Source: Antedon bifida (lineage: Eukaryota; Echinodermata; Crinoidea; Comatulida; Antedonidae). Taken from it: a stretch of DNA of 64,000 nucleotides. The DNA is taken from contig OY727093.1 of the NCBI GenBank assembly GCA_963402885.1, forward strand, positions 17,551,036 to 17,615,035, read 5' to 3'. Below are positions 49,941 to 62,579 of this stretch, piece after piece. The first letter of the stretch is position 1; the number at the start of each line of letters is the position of its first letter. The position numbers and the translations under genes were made by a program. Below the pieces are notes generated by a model. The model had not been told where the DNA came from. It searched no databases and saw only the letters and a list, made by a program, of their open reading frames with translations.

Positions 49941-50166
49941 TAGGGAGCTTTTGATGTGCGACGACCGAGTATACAACGATCAACCTAGGTCAGGCCAATC
50001 GATGTGTCATTGGTCGTTGTCGTGGGACCCAGAAACCATCAAACATGTGCGGATATAAGAGGAGCGAGGACACGCGTTCCAAAATCTTCGCACGCGCAAA
50101 ATGAAATAACATGACGCATATTGGTCGTCGAAAAATAATGGTGTATTCGCAATCGAATCTCTCAGC
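49941..50166. mobile_element. MITE-like element with TAGGGAGCTTT start, copy 2
   Basis: Starts TAGGGAGCTTTTGATGTGCG, then AACGATCAACCTAGGTCAGG, CCAATCGATGTG and ATCAAACATGTGCGGATATA, all parallel to 32960-33146. The right end is decayed (ATCGAATCTCT instead of ATCGGAAGCTCCC). Confidence 0.65.
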
Positions 50167-50657
50167 GCGCGCGTCTTCTTTCACTCTGGTACAAACATTC
50201 TCTTATGTTTACCGTTTCGTGGTTTATAATTTCTGTGTCTACATTTCAATTATGATTTATTGTTATGTTAAGTGTACTTGACTGTTTGACACTTTTCTAA
50301 GTTTAAAATTAGAATGCTAAAAGGTACTAAAATGGTTCTTCGAAAAATATAATTATGTTTTATGTGAATTTCGTTGATGTGTCCAATTAAGTACCAATTA
50401 AAGTATAATTATTAGCGTACTCTAATGGGACCAGCAATGATTCGGTCACTTAGCGACTACATTAATTTATACTTGTTTGATATTTGTACACATGATTCAA
50501 ATATGTGATTATGTCTGACCACCCCTACTTTACGTATACAATTTTAAATTGGTTAAACAATCGTAAAATCAACTCAAATAAAACACTTGGATGGATCCTT
50601 ATTTATAACATCATGTAATGGATTTTGAAAAAATATTTCTGTAATCAATAGATGTAT

Positions 50658-51208
50658 TTAAAGATGTATTGTCCCTTTGACTAATTCCAAAAAATTAAAA
50701 AAAAACAGATTTCGAAAAAAGGTGGGTCAGTTTGAAATATCATAATAGTTATTAACTATCACCAAAAATTTGTCGAAAAAAAAATCATTTAACTGAAATA
50801 CAGACGTTTTTTTGTTAAAAAAATAACTCTGACTTCCAGTCAAAGTTTTCGATCAAAACATACCCCATAATGAAACGCGCTTGTTTGGCTACTCTGTATG
50901 CATAATCATAAAACTTCCTCACGATCTGTGTGAAAATACCTTCTCAACCGTGACGAGTTGTAAACAATCCTAATTAGCATATGCATAATGCGTACTCGTG
51001 GTTTGAAATCTTTGTTTACTTTCGCTCACGACGATTTTCCAGACGAAATGTAATCAACTAATTTACCTGTTATTACGTAAACTTGTTGCTTTTGGCTCGA
51101 ATTTTCGACTTAAAGTGAATAACTTTAATATTACTTTGATATGGCCATTTTAAATTTAGAATATTTTGACCTTCATTTTTTTGTGTTTTAAGGGACAATA
51201 CATCTTTA
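50658..51208. mobile_element. Inverted-repeat element, best copy of the AAAGATGTATTGTCC family
   Basis: TTAAAGATGTATTGTCCCTT at the left edge is exactly complementary to AAGGGACAATACATCTTTAA at the right edge. Total length is about 550 bases. The interior holds a GC-richer block (50870-51060) absent from the shorter copies at 7436 and 22185. No open frame is present, so any movement must depend on proteins made elsewhere. Confidence 0.8.
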
Positions 51209-51984
51209 ATTAAATTTATTTACGCTATGATAGTTGCGGGAATTCCCCTATAATTACAATTGCATAAAAAGAAATGCACTTTGTTATTTATTTGGGTCCT
51301 GTTGAAATTATTACATTTTAACTTAATGAATTAGGGGAAATACTAACTGGTTTCTAACTCAACAAATATTTATGTGGGGCAAGAATTCTAAAAAAAAAAA
51401 AATTGTGAATATGTTTTTTTGTGGAGAATTAACTAATAAAACACCACTATTACTATGAACCTTTTAAATATATATCTTACTTCAGTTTTCCCGTAGTACA
51501 AAATTGGGTAATGTGTACCTACTTTCAACACTGCCAGCCTACTGCGACTATTTTATTTATATACTGTATTATTTAGAGCATTTTAATTCAAAATCGGTTC
51601 CACTAGTTGAATAGCCAAACCAATAACCAATCCAATCCAAGCAGACAGAATCTATAATAATACTTTTATTTATAAAAATGTTATCACCACTATATATAGC
51701 CTTTGGTGAAACCAAATGAAATTTGACTTGAACAAAGTGTGAAATCATCCTACCGCCCCCTTTTTTTGTCTTTTTGAAAAGTTGTTTTGTTATGTGAGTT
51801 ACAGTATATGTACACATAGAGGGAGACATGCCCAAAAAAAACTGTACTTATTTACATTTAGATAGAGTATAGTATACATTTTAGTTATGTGTTTTTAATG
51901 TTAAAAATTACGACTTGTCTTGTTAGTACAGGGGAAGTTTCGAAAAATGGCTAAAAGTTACTGTCTAGTTCAAACTTTATGTGA

Positions 51985-52090
51985 CAAAAACAATGTAGTG
52001 TGCCTATATGGGCATGATGATGTCAGTAGCATATTTCGGCATATCACTACCACATTTAAGCACATCACACTTTAGTCAGACACTTATTTG
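51985..52090. repeat. Dispersed hairpin repeat, copy 2
   Basis: GTGTGCCTATATGGGCATGA then TGATGTC and AAGCACATCACACTTTAGTC match 4622-4705. An extra CATATTTCGGCATATCACTA block is inserted here. Confidence 0.6.
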
Positions 52091-52099
52091 AAAATTGCA

Positions 52100-53215
52100 T
52101 CAATCAATAAACACGTTCACATGAAAAATAATAGATGTTAGGAATTTGAATTGCGTAGCTTAATTTAAAGACAAATTGCCTGGGGAAATTACGATTTTTA
52201 AACAAACGACTTTTACTAAGAATACAGCTGACTTAAAAAAAACAAAAAAAAAAACTGTAAATCGTATTTTGATTTATGAGGTCTTGACAAATCTCAAAAA
52301 GTCAGTCAATGGTGGTTGTTGATCGTCTGATTTAGAATAATGTAAAGTTAAATTGTATTTCTTGGGAGTCAATAGAACTATAAAGAAAGCGTGATTAGAA
52401 TTGGTCACTATAGTAATTGCCTCAAATAATGACAAGAAACTTGGGATAATTTATTTGCACTATTATTTATAATTCAATATTGATCATTCGTGATGATAGT
52501 CACGATTTGATCTGCGTCAAGTATATATAAAAACATCGTCTGGCGTATTACGTCATCAAGTTCCTGTGTTTACACTTGTATGGACTACCAGAGTTACCAC
52601 GATCAGATGCTGCATATCTCTAAGACAAAAGTCAACTGCCAATGAACAATAAATCTTTCATTTAGGCATTATGAAATAAAAACTGATGACGAGTATATCT
52701 GCGGGCGTTTTCTTTGGAATAATTTATTTTATATATTTATAATAATATATATAATAATAATAATAATAATAATATTTATATTTCAAAATTAACACGTTTG
52801 TTTTCCCAACGCGAAAGTTGTACACACTCCTGCATGGTCATGTGATCTTTATCTAGTGTTGATATTATGTGATGGTTTTTCATTCAAAGCATTTAATAAT
52901 AGTTAATTAAGTTTCGAACAAATGTCTGTATCATATGTAATGTGTCTTGTCTAATAATATTAACGATTGTACCGTTCTATATTATAATTTGTTATACACA
53001 CAAATTCAAATTAAAGCAAATTAAGTCATAAAGTACTTCGACAACAAGGGTATCGGCTTCCATTCACTGTCACTAAAGCTAGTGCTAATACGTATGTATT
53101 GTTATTGAAAATACAATACTGTAGGTAGGCCTATGATGACTAATGGCACTATGTTATTCCTCTAGATACTGTTGGCACCATTGTCATTAACCCATTTTAC
53201 CATTACAACTACTAG
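52100..53215. other. No supportable gene; (ATA)n run
   Basis: AT-rich with an (AAT)n microsatellite at 52743-52775. Confidence 0.5.
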
Positions 53216-53219
53216 GCCT

Positions 53220-53660
53220 ACTGCCAGCGTACTGCACATGCTGCTGTAATACTTTACTGTCTATATGTAGTTATACTGACACTTTACTGTAGCTTCTGCT
53301 AAATAACTGTTTATCCATACGGTGGCAAATTACTCTTATACATCATTGTAAATGCTAATAATGCTGCTTAATTGTCAATATGTATACTATGTATAGCTAC
53401 TGCTAACTAACTGCTTAAGGTGTTGCAAATACATCTCTACTACCATATTATAATTTAGTTACTGAAACTACTGTCACTATGTAGGTATTGACAGTCACTT
53501 TACTGCAGCTACTGATGATAACTGGTTTTCTGTACGGTGTAGCAAATACGTTACTACTATATAATGTACCTGCTACTACTTCTGCTGCTAACTACTATCA
53601 CTATGTAGGTATTGACACACTTCACCGCAGCTACTGATGATAACAACCATATGTTGTTAT
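53220..53660. repeat. Degenerate tandem repeat, unit about 110 bases
   Basis: 'GACACTTTACTGTAGCT(T/A)CTG', then 'ATAACTG', then 'TACGGTG...GCAAAT' recurs near 53276, 53390, 53488 and 53606. CTACTG words lie between. Old and diverged. Confidence 0.6.
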
Positions 53661-54399
53661 AACCCAATGTGTACATCTGCCACTGCTCAAAAGTGCTATT
53701 ACCACTCAGTAGTTGATGTCACTATTATTGAATTGTGTGCGCTGTACGCAGTGCCGACTTGACTTTGACCGAGATGTTTTAGGGCCGAGTTGGATGAAAT
53801 TCCTTTTTAAAATGTGTATTGTCATATTTATATTCTTTATGCTGGTATTATCATTTACACATGCTTTTATATATGGTTTTTTTTCGAAAATGTATATACA
53901 ATTGTATTTTAATTTTTTTTATAGTTATTATTATTATATTTGTATGTATATTAAAGTACTAACAGTAATTAATCAAATGAATCATAAGAACAGTTAATTA
54001 GGCTTAGCTAACACACCTGCAGAAATCACGATTTTGCTTTTACACCAGAAAATTAATTATTGTTACGTTGTCATGGATACATTGACTATCAACATATCTG
54101 TGCTTTTCTAAATTTGCTGCTCCTTCTCCATTAATATTGTCATTGTTTATTTACTATACATTTGTTATCCTATGTTTTTTATGGTTTTATATTATTGTTT
54201 TCTTGTTATTGATTTTTTTCAGTTTCTGTTGTTATTTAACTGGTGATACGGTTTTAAGTGTGAGAGGTGGGTTAGGAGTTGGGGGCGAGTGTATTTTGAA
54301 TGAATTGAATGGCAATATTTTACATAATCGTGTTCGTAACAGAAACAATAGATCTATAAATCTTTTATAGGCCTAATAAGTCTCGTTTTTGTTTCAGAT

Positions 54400-55492
54400 A
54401 TGTTAGGCGTTCGGCTAGCCCTACTATATCTATCCGTAGTCTTATTTTCAATTAATTCTCCCGATGTGGATGCTTGTTCTTGCCCTTCAAGCTGCAAAAG
54501 TCGACCGCCTGCAGATTGCTCTTGTTATGTATGGCATATTCGCTGTCACAATCCTGAAAGAGGTATAGGACTTGATCGTAGAAGAAGGACACATACAGAA
54601 ACAGTACAAGGTATGTATACCAAACATTATGTTAACACTATCTTGGTATTTATTGTAGGCCTATATGCTATGTTTCTTGGGTTTGGAGAATTTTGCCATA
54701 TATGTGCAGCCTAATAAAACTGGCTCAATCCTTCGGAAAGTGATGGTAGGCCTACAAATGGAATAAACTAGCTTATGTTATTCGATAAACATTAAACATA
54801 TTCGTCACACACACGTTTTCGTTTTCGTAAGCCAGTAAAAATCTGTTTCGCATGGCAACGAATATTGAGGGCGCCGTCCAAAATATGACTGCGGTAAAAT
54901 TGAACGAAGCGCAGGTACGTGTTGCTTGGCTGCCTAGTCCTAACCTAGGTCTAGCGTAACGTCAAGGGGGAGGGAGGACTTTAAAAACTGCTAATTTTGA
55001 CATTTTACTTTTCGTAAATTACTTTATTCACAGCATGGTGCAGCGCCCTCTCCAAACTAGGAAGTCAAAACTATTAATTCCTATAGAGGGCTCAGTCAAT
55101 TATTCTATTCCCCCTATAGTATAGCAGATCCCGTCTACAGATTTTGCCGGACGATAACAAATAGCGTTTCCTTTAGCTACCGAACCGGGTTAGCTAAACT
55201 TATTAAATACTAACTTACTATCTGACTATCAACCAACTGAACTAACTGAGCATAACCAACTGACAACCAGCTGATTTGACAGAATACAAACGCTAAACCT
55301 AACTATCAATCTGACTGTAAAATGGGGTTACTGTTATAATAAATATGCGACTTGCTATACTAAACTGATAAACCATGAATATCAAACCACTATCTAACAA
55401 CTGTATTTATATTCTGCTCCACAGATGAAGATAATATGGGACTTCTCGCAGCAATTTTACAGATCATCGATTTACAACAGCGGAGGAATTGA
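54400..55492 (+). CDS. Secreted cysteine-rich peptide precursor, copy 2 (two coding exons)
   Basis: Exons 54400-54610 and 55425-55492 give 92 residues. The acceptor GTTTCAG ends at 54397, two bases before the ATG, so a 5' UTR intron precedes the start. The donor is CAAG|GTATGT (54610/54611, phase 1) and the second acceptor is GCTCCACAG (55424). The joined frame stays open to a TGA at 55490-55492. Residues 1 to about 20 form a signal peptide (MLGVRLALLYLSVVLFSINS). Cysteines at 26, 28, 32, 40, 42 and 49 follow CxCP-x2-C-x3-PP-x2-C-x-C-x6-C. RRRR at 60-63 is a furin-type site, so the mature peptide should be about residues 25-59. The second exon adds an acidic start and an amphipathic stretch (MGLLAAILQIIDLQQRRN), probably a propeptide. 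AATAAA lies at 55682-55687. Its paralogue is at 470-705 on the other strand. Family not recognised. Confidence 0.6.
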
Positions 55493-55499
55493 AGGGGCG

Positions 55500-56995
55500 G
55501 TTTTTTTTATATAGAAAAAATAGTATTAAAATATTACGATAAACACATTTCATTCAAGGCCAAAAATCCGTTTGAGCCCAAGAAAACCGCAATTCCTTCC
55601 TATAACATTCCAGGCCTTGGCCAGCACCACTGTCTATCAACCTCACAACATAATAATATACATTATTTGCATAATAATCATAATAAATGATAAATATTGC
55701 TTATTATTGATAAATAGAAATGGAAAGTTTAATTATAGTTTTTATCAAAGACTGTCCTTTTCTTTGGTTTAAATGACATTAGTGAACGAGGGCGCTATTC
55801 TAGTACCTGATAAAGTGCAGTACATGTTTGTTGGTTTCATAGTCGAAATGTATCATGTATTTTGTTCGGGGTATGAATGAATGAATAATTACCGTACCGC
55901 GCTGTGTATTTAAGTAAAATAATGAACTAATCACAAATGTCTACTAATGTTAAACAGACATCCAGTAAGATCAGCCCGTGCACACATGTGCTCTGTAGCC
56001 TGCACCGAAATATAATGTTCGTCGGACCAGTCTCTGTATCGACTGCGTTTCAGCAACTTGATAATAATGTTTTCATAAACAATATAAAGTTAAATAAATC
56101 AGTTGAGTTGTTTTAAAGGGAATTGGGAATAAAAATAAAAAATTCAACAAAAATAAAAGTGTTTACAGTATCATACTGTTGTATTGAATCCTTCTTATGA
56201 GAAAAGTACAATCCATTCCTGTTTATTTATTTTTGACATAAATTTGCCTTAAAACAATTACTCTTATCTTTATAAATTGATTTTATTATTAAATAGGGAC
56301 GTACCACGATGTTTCATTGGTAAATGGGCTGTAAAAGTATAAAGCTAAAAACACCTTAAACCTGAAATAATTGTATATTCATATTTATATCTTGAAAACA
56401 ATGTATTAATGTTAAATAAATCACTATTTATAATGCTCTGTTCTGCCAGCGTATAAAATGACCAACGTTTCTGTTATTTTTTGAATAAAAGTTTGTTTCA
56501 CTAGCAATCTGTACAGTCTCATGTTGATGTGTTTTGCAGAAATCGCACATTGATTTGTACCATAAATATTACATTATGACAGCTCTATCAATGTGACGTG
56601 TGAAGTTATTATATATAATTTAATAAAGTTAGTTATTATATTAACCATGTTAGTAACTATCCTATCACATGAAATAATTTAAGCGAAGTCTAATAACACT
56701 CGATGAAAACAGACACAGTTGACGAGGGCGCACAAACCATACGATTATCATCCTACGACGAGCGCTTGCGTAACTTTAGTATCAGTTACTGAACGCGAGT
56801 GTACAAAAACTGTATCAATATTATCAGTTAATAAAGACGCACGTAGACAAACTGTATAATTTTTATCAGTGATTGAACACTGAGCGTACAAAAACTAACA
56901 TTATTATCATTGATTAAACGCGCGCGTACAAAGTACTCAACATTGTTATCAACGTCTGAAGTGCGCGCGTCAAAGTGTATGTGTTATTTAGAGCA
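55500..56995. other. No further gene seen; 3' region of the peptide gene, then spacer
   Basis: Contains the likely poly(A) signal at 55682-55687. At 56740-56995 the words 'TATCAGT(T/G)A(C/T)TGAACGCG' and 'CGCGCGTACAAA' recur three or four times, an old minisatellite. Confidence 0.5.
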
Positions 56996-57000
56996 ATGTA

Positions 57001-57408
57001 AAGGCCCATTTACACTAGGACCATAACGATCGACGATAAATAGATAAACATGCATTTTTCTTACATAAAACAAAAGAATTATTTTAATTAATTAATAGAA
57101 AGGTTTTCGTTCTAGAATTATAGAATACTCATTTATTGATAAAAATAATATTTTAAAAAGTCCAATCAAATGACGTATCATGATCAATAAAACAAAAAAA
57201 TCGTTGTAGTGTTACGATATTATTGCTCTTACTAATCATGACGTCATTTGATTGGACGTGTGAAAATATCATTTTCATCAAAGGAAGCATAGATGGTTCC
57301 TAAATAGTTTTAGAATAAAAACTTTTTAGATTTCTTTTGTTCTATGTATGAACAATGCATATTTGTTTATTATCATCGATCGTTATCGTCCTAGTGTAAA
57401 TGGGCCTT
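57001..57408. mobile_element. MITE with AAGGCCCATTTACACTAGGA termini and TA target site
   Basis: AAGGCCCATTTACACTAGGA, then CCATAACGATCGACGATAA, is complementary to the right end (57371-57408, TTATCATCGATCGTTATCGT then CCTAGTGTAAATGGGCCTT) with few mismatches. TA flanks both ends. About 400 bases, no open frame. The interior TCATGACGTCATTTGATTGG is itself palindromic with AAGTCCAATCAAATGACG (57158-57175), so nearly the whole element can fold. Confidence 0.85.
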
Positions 57409-57589
57409 TAATCTGACAAAAATAAAAGACTGTTTTTAAATGATTAAAGTTAACATTTAAAGTTTAAACTAATAACACACATTCAAAACAATTTAATTCA
57501 TGTTTTTAACCAAGTCTATCAATTCCCTGATTGTGAATGCTACATGCGTTTCTTTGTTATTCATTAGCTGCATGCAAATGATGGATTAT

Positions 57590-57692
57590 TTGAATTGTCG
57601 CTTGTCATTGGTCAAACTCGCTTGCACTGCGTCTACGTCATTGCGTTGCGTCTACGTCCTTGCGTTGCGTCTTTAGTGGGAACCACGCTTTA
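57590..57692. repeat. GCGTCTACGTC tandem motif, relative of 20290-20405
   Basis: TGCGTCTACGTCATTGCGT, then TGCGTCTACGTCCTTGCGT, then TGCGTCTTTAGTGGGAACCA: a 19-base unit repeated two to three times. Opposite orientation to the copy at 20290. Confidence 0.65.
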
Positions 57693-57699
57693 AATCGGA

Positions 57700-59500
57700 T
57701 AGATATAAAAGGAACAGTTGAACTAGTTTATGGATGTACTATTCTGGCCCTAAATTTGTTGAGACATTATATGCAAAACATGCTGTAAAGTAATAAATCC
57801 TTTTTCACACGGAATGCTAATTATTCCGATTTACAATTACAATCTTAATTTAAAATAAATGGATTTCTGTAAGACTGTATATTTTAACTGTGATGACATT
57901 TAAATCGACACTGCATTTTATATAATATTTGAATTACTCTATTAAAATATTTAAAATATTTGATTTAAAGCATGCAAACTATTATCTGCTTTAAAACGTT
58001 TAATATAATAATGAATAATGACTCCCATTAACTCAATATTAGTAAAGATCGTTTAACACGTTTATCATTTTCTTGCAATTAAAGCCATCAATGAAATTCC
58101 AACCCACATTAAGAAAAAATTGTATTATAGATTCAACTTTAAAATTGGCAAATTGGCAGTAGGTAACAGGGTAAGATATAAGCTTCAAACACAAATAAAT
58201 ATAAATTATAATATAAATATTGAAAACATGTTGCTTATTCATTTTGTGATGAATATAATTATCAACAAATAATAAAGCAACCCCATTCATCATTATAATA
58301 TATAATATGCCAGTCAATGCAGTATAATATTTAACTCTAAGATACAAGTAATTTGGTATTGTTCAATCATTTACAAATAAATTTCCGTTTATATTAGTCA
58401 TAGTGAACCAATTACAACCTATTTTAAAGAATATTTTATATCGTGAGAAAGGACACCACCACCCTACTCCGTGACATACAACAGGTTGCTTTCTCCTCCT
58501 GTTTATATTTGGATAAAACGTTTGGAACATTATGCAGTTCACTTTCCTAAACCATATTAAACTTCACATCACGAAAACATCCATACCGTATCACATCTTA
58601 TAGAGACAACATACAACACGTACAGGTTTTTTTCTCCTAACAACCTTTCTTCTTTCGTATTTTATCGGCACGCAGGTTATTGTCTCTGATATGACACCGT
58701 GCGAGAATAGCATCCGTTTCATTACCTCCATTAGCTCCTGATGTTACATATAGCATCTATTTTATTGTAATTTTAATTGAAATTGATGAAATGATGCCCT
58801 ATTGTAACCAGAAAAGACATACTGCATTTAAAAATCACCGGACAATCTATCAACTCGATAAAAGATCACTTCCAACGCTTCATGTTTCTCAAATGTAAAA
58901 TATGATTATTTTTTAGATATAATATTATGTGATATAAGATTGATTACATACATATCAATGCCTAATTCTACAAAAGAAAATATAATTAAAAATCAACTAT
59001 TCTCTACGAACATTGCGAATAATGATGCATAGTTGGTTGTTTAAAACTTAACGTGTCGATTTTCAACCAATTTTTATGATGATAAATACAAATTACCTTA
59101 AACCACTAATCATCCATTGGCTATAATATGTCACTATATTCAATTATTCCAATGCATTGATATCATTATCACAAAATTAAACGATGATTAATATGCCGCG
59201 GTTTTTTAAATGTACTTTCAAATTAATCTCTCAGTCGACACTCTCGCCCTAACATTATCTTTTTAAATTTAACCACTATTGTAAAATAATTGTGAGTAAT
59301 GGAATGGAATTTATAATAGAAGGTCTACCAAAGGCAATGTCGGTTTTCAGAAAAGGTTGCAGTGAAATTATTTATTTTCTACAATGAGGTTTATTGAAAG
59401 AATACAAATGGGAGTAAAAACCTAGAGAATAAACATAGATAATTTAGGTGACAGCTAAATGTGACGTAAATCAATATAATGTGATTCTTCTTCTTTCATA
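57700..59500. other. No supportable gene
   Basis: AT-rich; the minus-strand frame 58039-58347 is compositional. Confidence 0.5.
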
Positions 59501-59506
59501 TTTAAC

Positions 59507-59558
59507 AAAATCATACTATTTGATACTATTGTTTTAACAGATCAAATAGTATGATTTT
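59507..59558. repeat. Perfect 18-base inverted repeat
   Basis: AAAATCATACTATTTGAT and its reverse complement flank a 16-base loop. A small foldback or hairpin. Confidence 0.85.
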
Positions 59559-59617
59559 AACTGTTATACGAATTTCAGCGATGGATCATTCGCGGCTTTC
59601 GAAATATGGACAGAAGC

Positions 59618-59720
59618 CTCTCCCCACTCCTTCCCCCTACTCTCTCTCCTCTCTCTCTCCCCCTCCTTCCTCCCTCCCTCTCTCTCTCTTCCGTCCCCCT
59701 CCATCTCCCACTCCCCATTT
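59618..59720. repeat. Polypyrimidine (CT)n tract
   Basis: About 100 bases almost purely C and T on the plus strand. The minus-strand frame 59575-59757 is this tract read as Arg/Glu/Gly-rich protein. Confidence 0.9.
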
Positions 59721-59759
59721 TTAGAAAGCATGATTGTCCAACGTAATTAGAGCGCAATG

Positions 59760-61960
59760 TTGTGTTGAATGGTTAACGTAAATAAAGAACGTGCGCGAAA
59801 ATCGCGTTCGCATTCATTGACTGCATTTATCAAGACAGTTTATACAGTTACGGATACCAGAGGGTCAACTAATAAGCCTGATATATAACGATAAAACAAT
59901 ATAAAAAACTCCGAAAAAAGTGAGGCAAACCTTTACGATTTTATCGAACTTTATTCGAAAGGTGAACATAAAAAGTTCGAAACATTAAATCATTTCATTT
60001 ATTCGGAGTTTGTTTTATATTATTATATTACGGATATTATTAAGAAATGCCTAAATAATGACGACTTGTATGTATGGTTCTATTTTAGTGATATATAACT
60101 GACATTTTTATGAATACAAATTGTATAGTGTATCAGATATTTTAGCAGACCTGTAATTTAACACGGGCATATCAGCATTTAAAATCAGAAGAAAGAGGCT
60201 ACACACATTTTCTGTCACTACATACCAGGTTATCACATGAAGTCGTATATATATCATATGACAGTGAAAATAGACATTAAACATTGGGAGATTGAGGACA
60301 AAATGTCAAGTTTCTTTCTACTAATACTGCTAAATTGTACGAAATAACTTTCCAACATCACTAAATCTTTCGAGAAAAAGCAATGCCTCGTCGTCTTCCT
60401 TTTAGAATGTCTTGAAATTTAAATATTTATCATTCACATTTGTTACCCGGTCATTTTTTGGTTGTGGTTGATAGGCGTCCTTCGGAAAAATATAAATCTA
60501 TTCAACGCTTAGTCGATTCCATCAATATCAGACAATGGCGTTCTATCCGGCTTAAGAATAATCCGACAAACAGGATAGACTAAACGGAGAAACACACCCA
60601 TTAGAAAAGGCCGTCTCGATCGATACAGATAAAGTGGCGAATTCGCAGTTTTGTACCTAATCGCTTGTGATAATCGCTCACCTGAACAATGCGAATATTT
60701 TGCTGTATTATATCAACATTGTTCAGCGGATTTTACGCATAGATTACCTAAAAGATCGATTGTTTAATTTCCCATGGTGAAATAACTAATCGCCTACACA
60801 TGGAAGATGATTCTTTGATATCAAAATGAAATCTGAAATAGTTACGTTGCATTATAATCTATGAGTTAATAGTAATGAATATAATACACACATCATTTTG
60901 CCACGAACAAAGAAAAAGAAGTTTTATTTCCAAATTATAAATCAAATATTTTGGAAGCATAAGCATACATTTAGAATTGGTATAGGAAACTCATCCCTCT
61001 TCACAGTTTTGTCAATGTCAACATAGACATAAGTTTATTATATTAATTATTACACACAAAATACAATTAATATATAAATGTATACAAAATGTAATTAGAT
61101 TTTTTTGTAAACATTATTTAACTCAAGCATAGGCAACTACCAAATTATTATCTTTACCAACTAACTAAAGATAAGTTAAATTGTTTGTTTGATATAATAT
61201 TATAATTTTAATTAATGTTAACTAATAGTAACCAATAGTGTATATAATATGTTGTATTTTATTTCTGGTAATTTTGGATACACCATGTCGATGTCTGCCA
61301 CTTTATCAAAAGTGTCTCCTAATACAAGTTGAAAGTTGAACAAAATGATCGGAGCAATTGAATAACCATAATAAGCTTAAAAATGTTAAACACAATCTAT
61401 TAAAGTATTTATATCATTGGACTGTTATATGTTTACTATTGTTGTGTTATGCTTTCTTCGTTTTATTCTGTGAGAAAGTGTATTTATGTTTGTTTGTTTA
61501 ATGAATAAAGTAAATAAATGTTACGGTATTTGATTGATCAAGTCAACAGTAAGAGAAATGAAAGGTTACGGGCTTCCCTGCCACAACCAAGTTACGGTAA
61601 GTTAAGTCAAAATTCATCAAAAAAATATCTATAATAACAATAATGGTAAAAATGTTAACAATAATAAAAAGAAGAAGCAGAAAGCAAACACAAACAAAAA
61701 TACAAGATCATTATTAGAATCAAGATTAGAAATAAAGCATGCTTGTCCCATCTTGACCATTAAATAGAACATACATATGCCTCTAATAATTAAATAATTA
61801 ACGAAAATTAAACAATTATTACAAAAATGAAATAATATTAATATAGGCCTACTACACTTATTATGTACGATAAATCGACAAATAACATTGTTTTTATATT
61901 TACGCTACTATCGACAATGGCCGACAAGTGGCTTGACGATTTCTAAAACAAGGTCATATA
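59760..61960. other. No supportable gene
   Basis: AT-rich with a somewhat more mixed stretch at 60450-60770 that has no open frame. An AACAATAATGG-type simple run lies near 61630-61680. Confidence 0.5.
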
Positions 61961-61966
61961 CATGGC

Positions 61967-62066
61967 TTCAGTCGCGTGCTCAAATTTGAGTTAGTGTTTA
62001 CCGACCGACCGACCAACCGACCGACCAACCATCCGACCGAACGACATAATGACACGCGACTAAAAA
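61967..62066. repeat. ACCG run inside GTCGCGTG...CACGCGAC, copy 2
   Basis: GTCGCGTG (61971-61978) and CACGCGAC (62053-62060) enclose TCAAATTTGAGTTAGTGTTT and an (ACCG/ACCA)n run. The arrangement is the same as at 15851-15937, with a longer run. Confidence 0.8.
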
Positions 62067-62069
62067 CGT

Positions 62070-62575
62070 ATACAAAATGTCCGAATTCAGATTCAAAATT
62101 AAGAATATATTGACGCTATAGAAGAATAGAGGATTTCTGTTATATAAAAGTTGTCTAGTTTCTAGACCTTATGCAATGTGTGAATGCCACATAAAAAATT
62201 CAAACCATTTTAGTATACTGAAATGCTTCGTCTAGAGGGCGCATCAAATAGACTATTTATGACATGTACCTGATGCGAATAAATACAAGTAGGCTATGAA
62301 TTATTAACATATTTTTTTATAAATATATGTCAAAGCTTCCGATGACATTGAGTAAAGCTACCGTGGTTAAATTTACCATTTTTAAAATCTACTGCGAACA
62401 AAGCTTAAATTACATTGGTTGAAAAATGTTTCTACTTTTCAAGTCCAGTGTGAAGAAGGCTTAAGAACTCACTGTCAGTAGTATTATTATAATGTGAAAT
62501 GGTAAAACGTATCACCGAGGTGCCTATGTGAGGAACTAATGCGTTTAATCCTCCATTTACAAATGTAACTTAAAA
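62070..62575. other. No supportable gene
   Basis: AT-rich spacer before the 62580 transposon. Confidence 0.5.
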
Positions 62576-62579
62576 CCCA

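Noticed and set aside
53713-53997. 94-codon frame with membrane-like segments
   Set aside because: Its hydrophobic parts come from T-rich DNA; it has no motif and no splice support.
54400-54610. Similarity of the CSC...C...C pattern to endothelin-like peptides
   Set aside because: Only the first CSC matches; the number and spacing of the remaining cysteines differ, so the resemblance is probably chance.
59575-59757. Arg/Glu/Gly-rich 60-codon frame
   Set aside because: Translation of the polypyrimidine tract.
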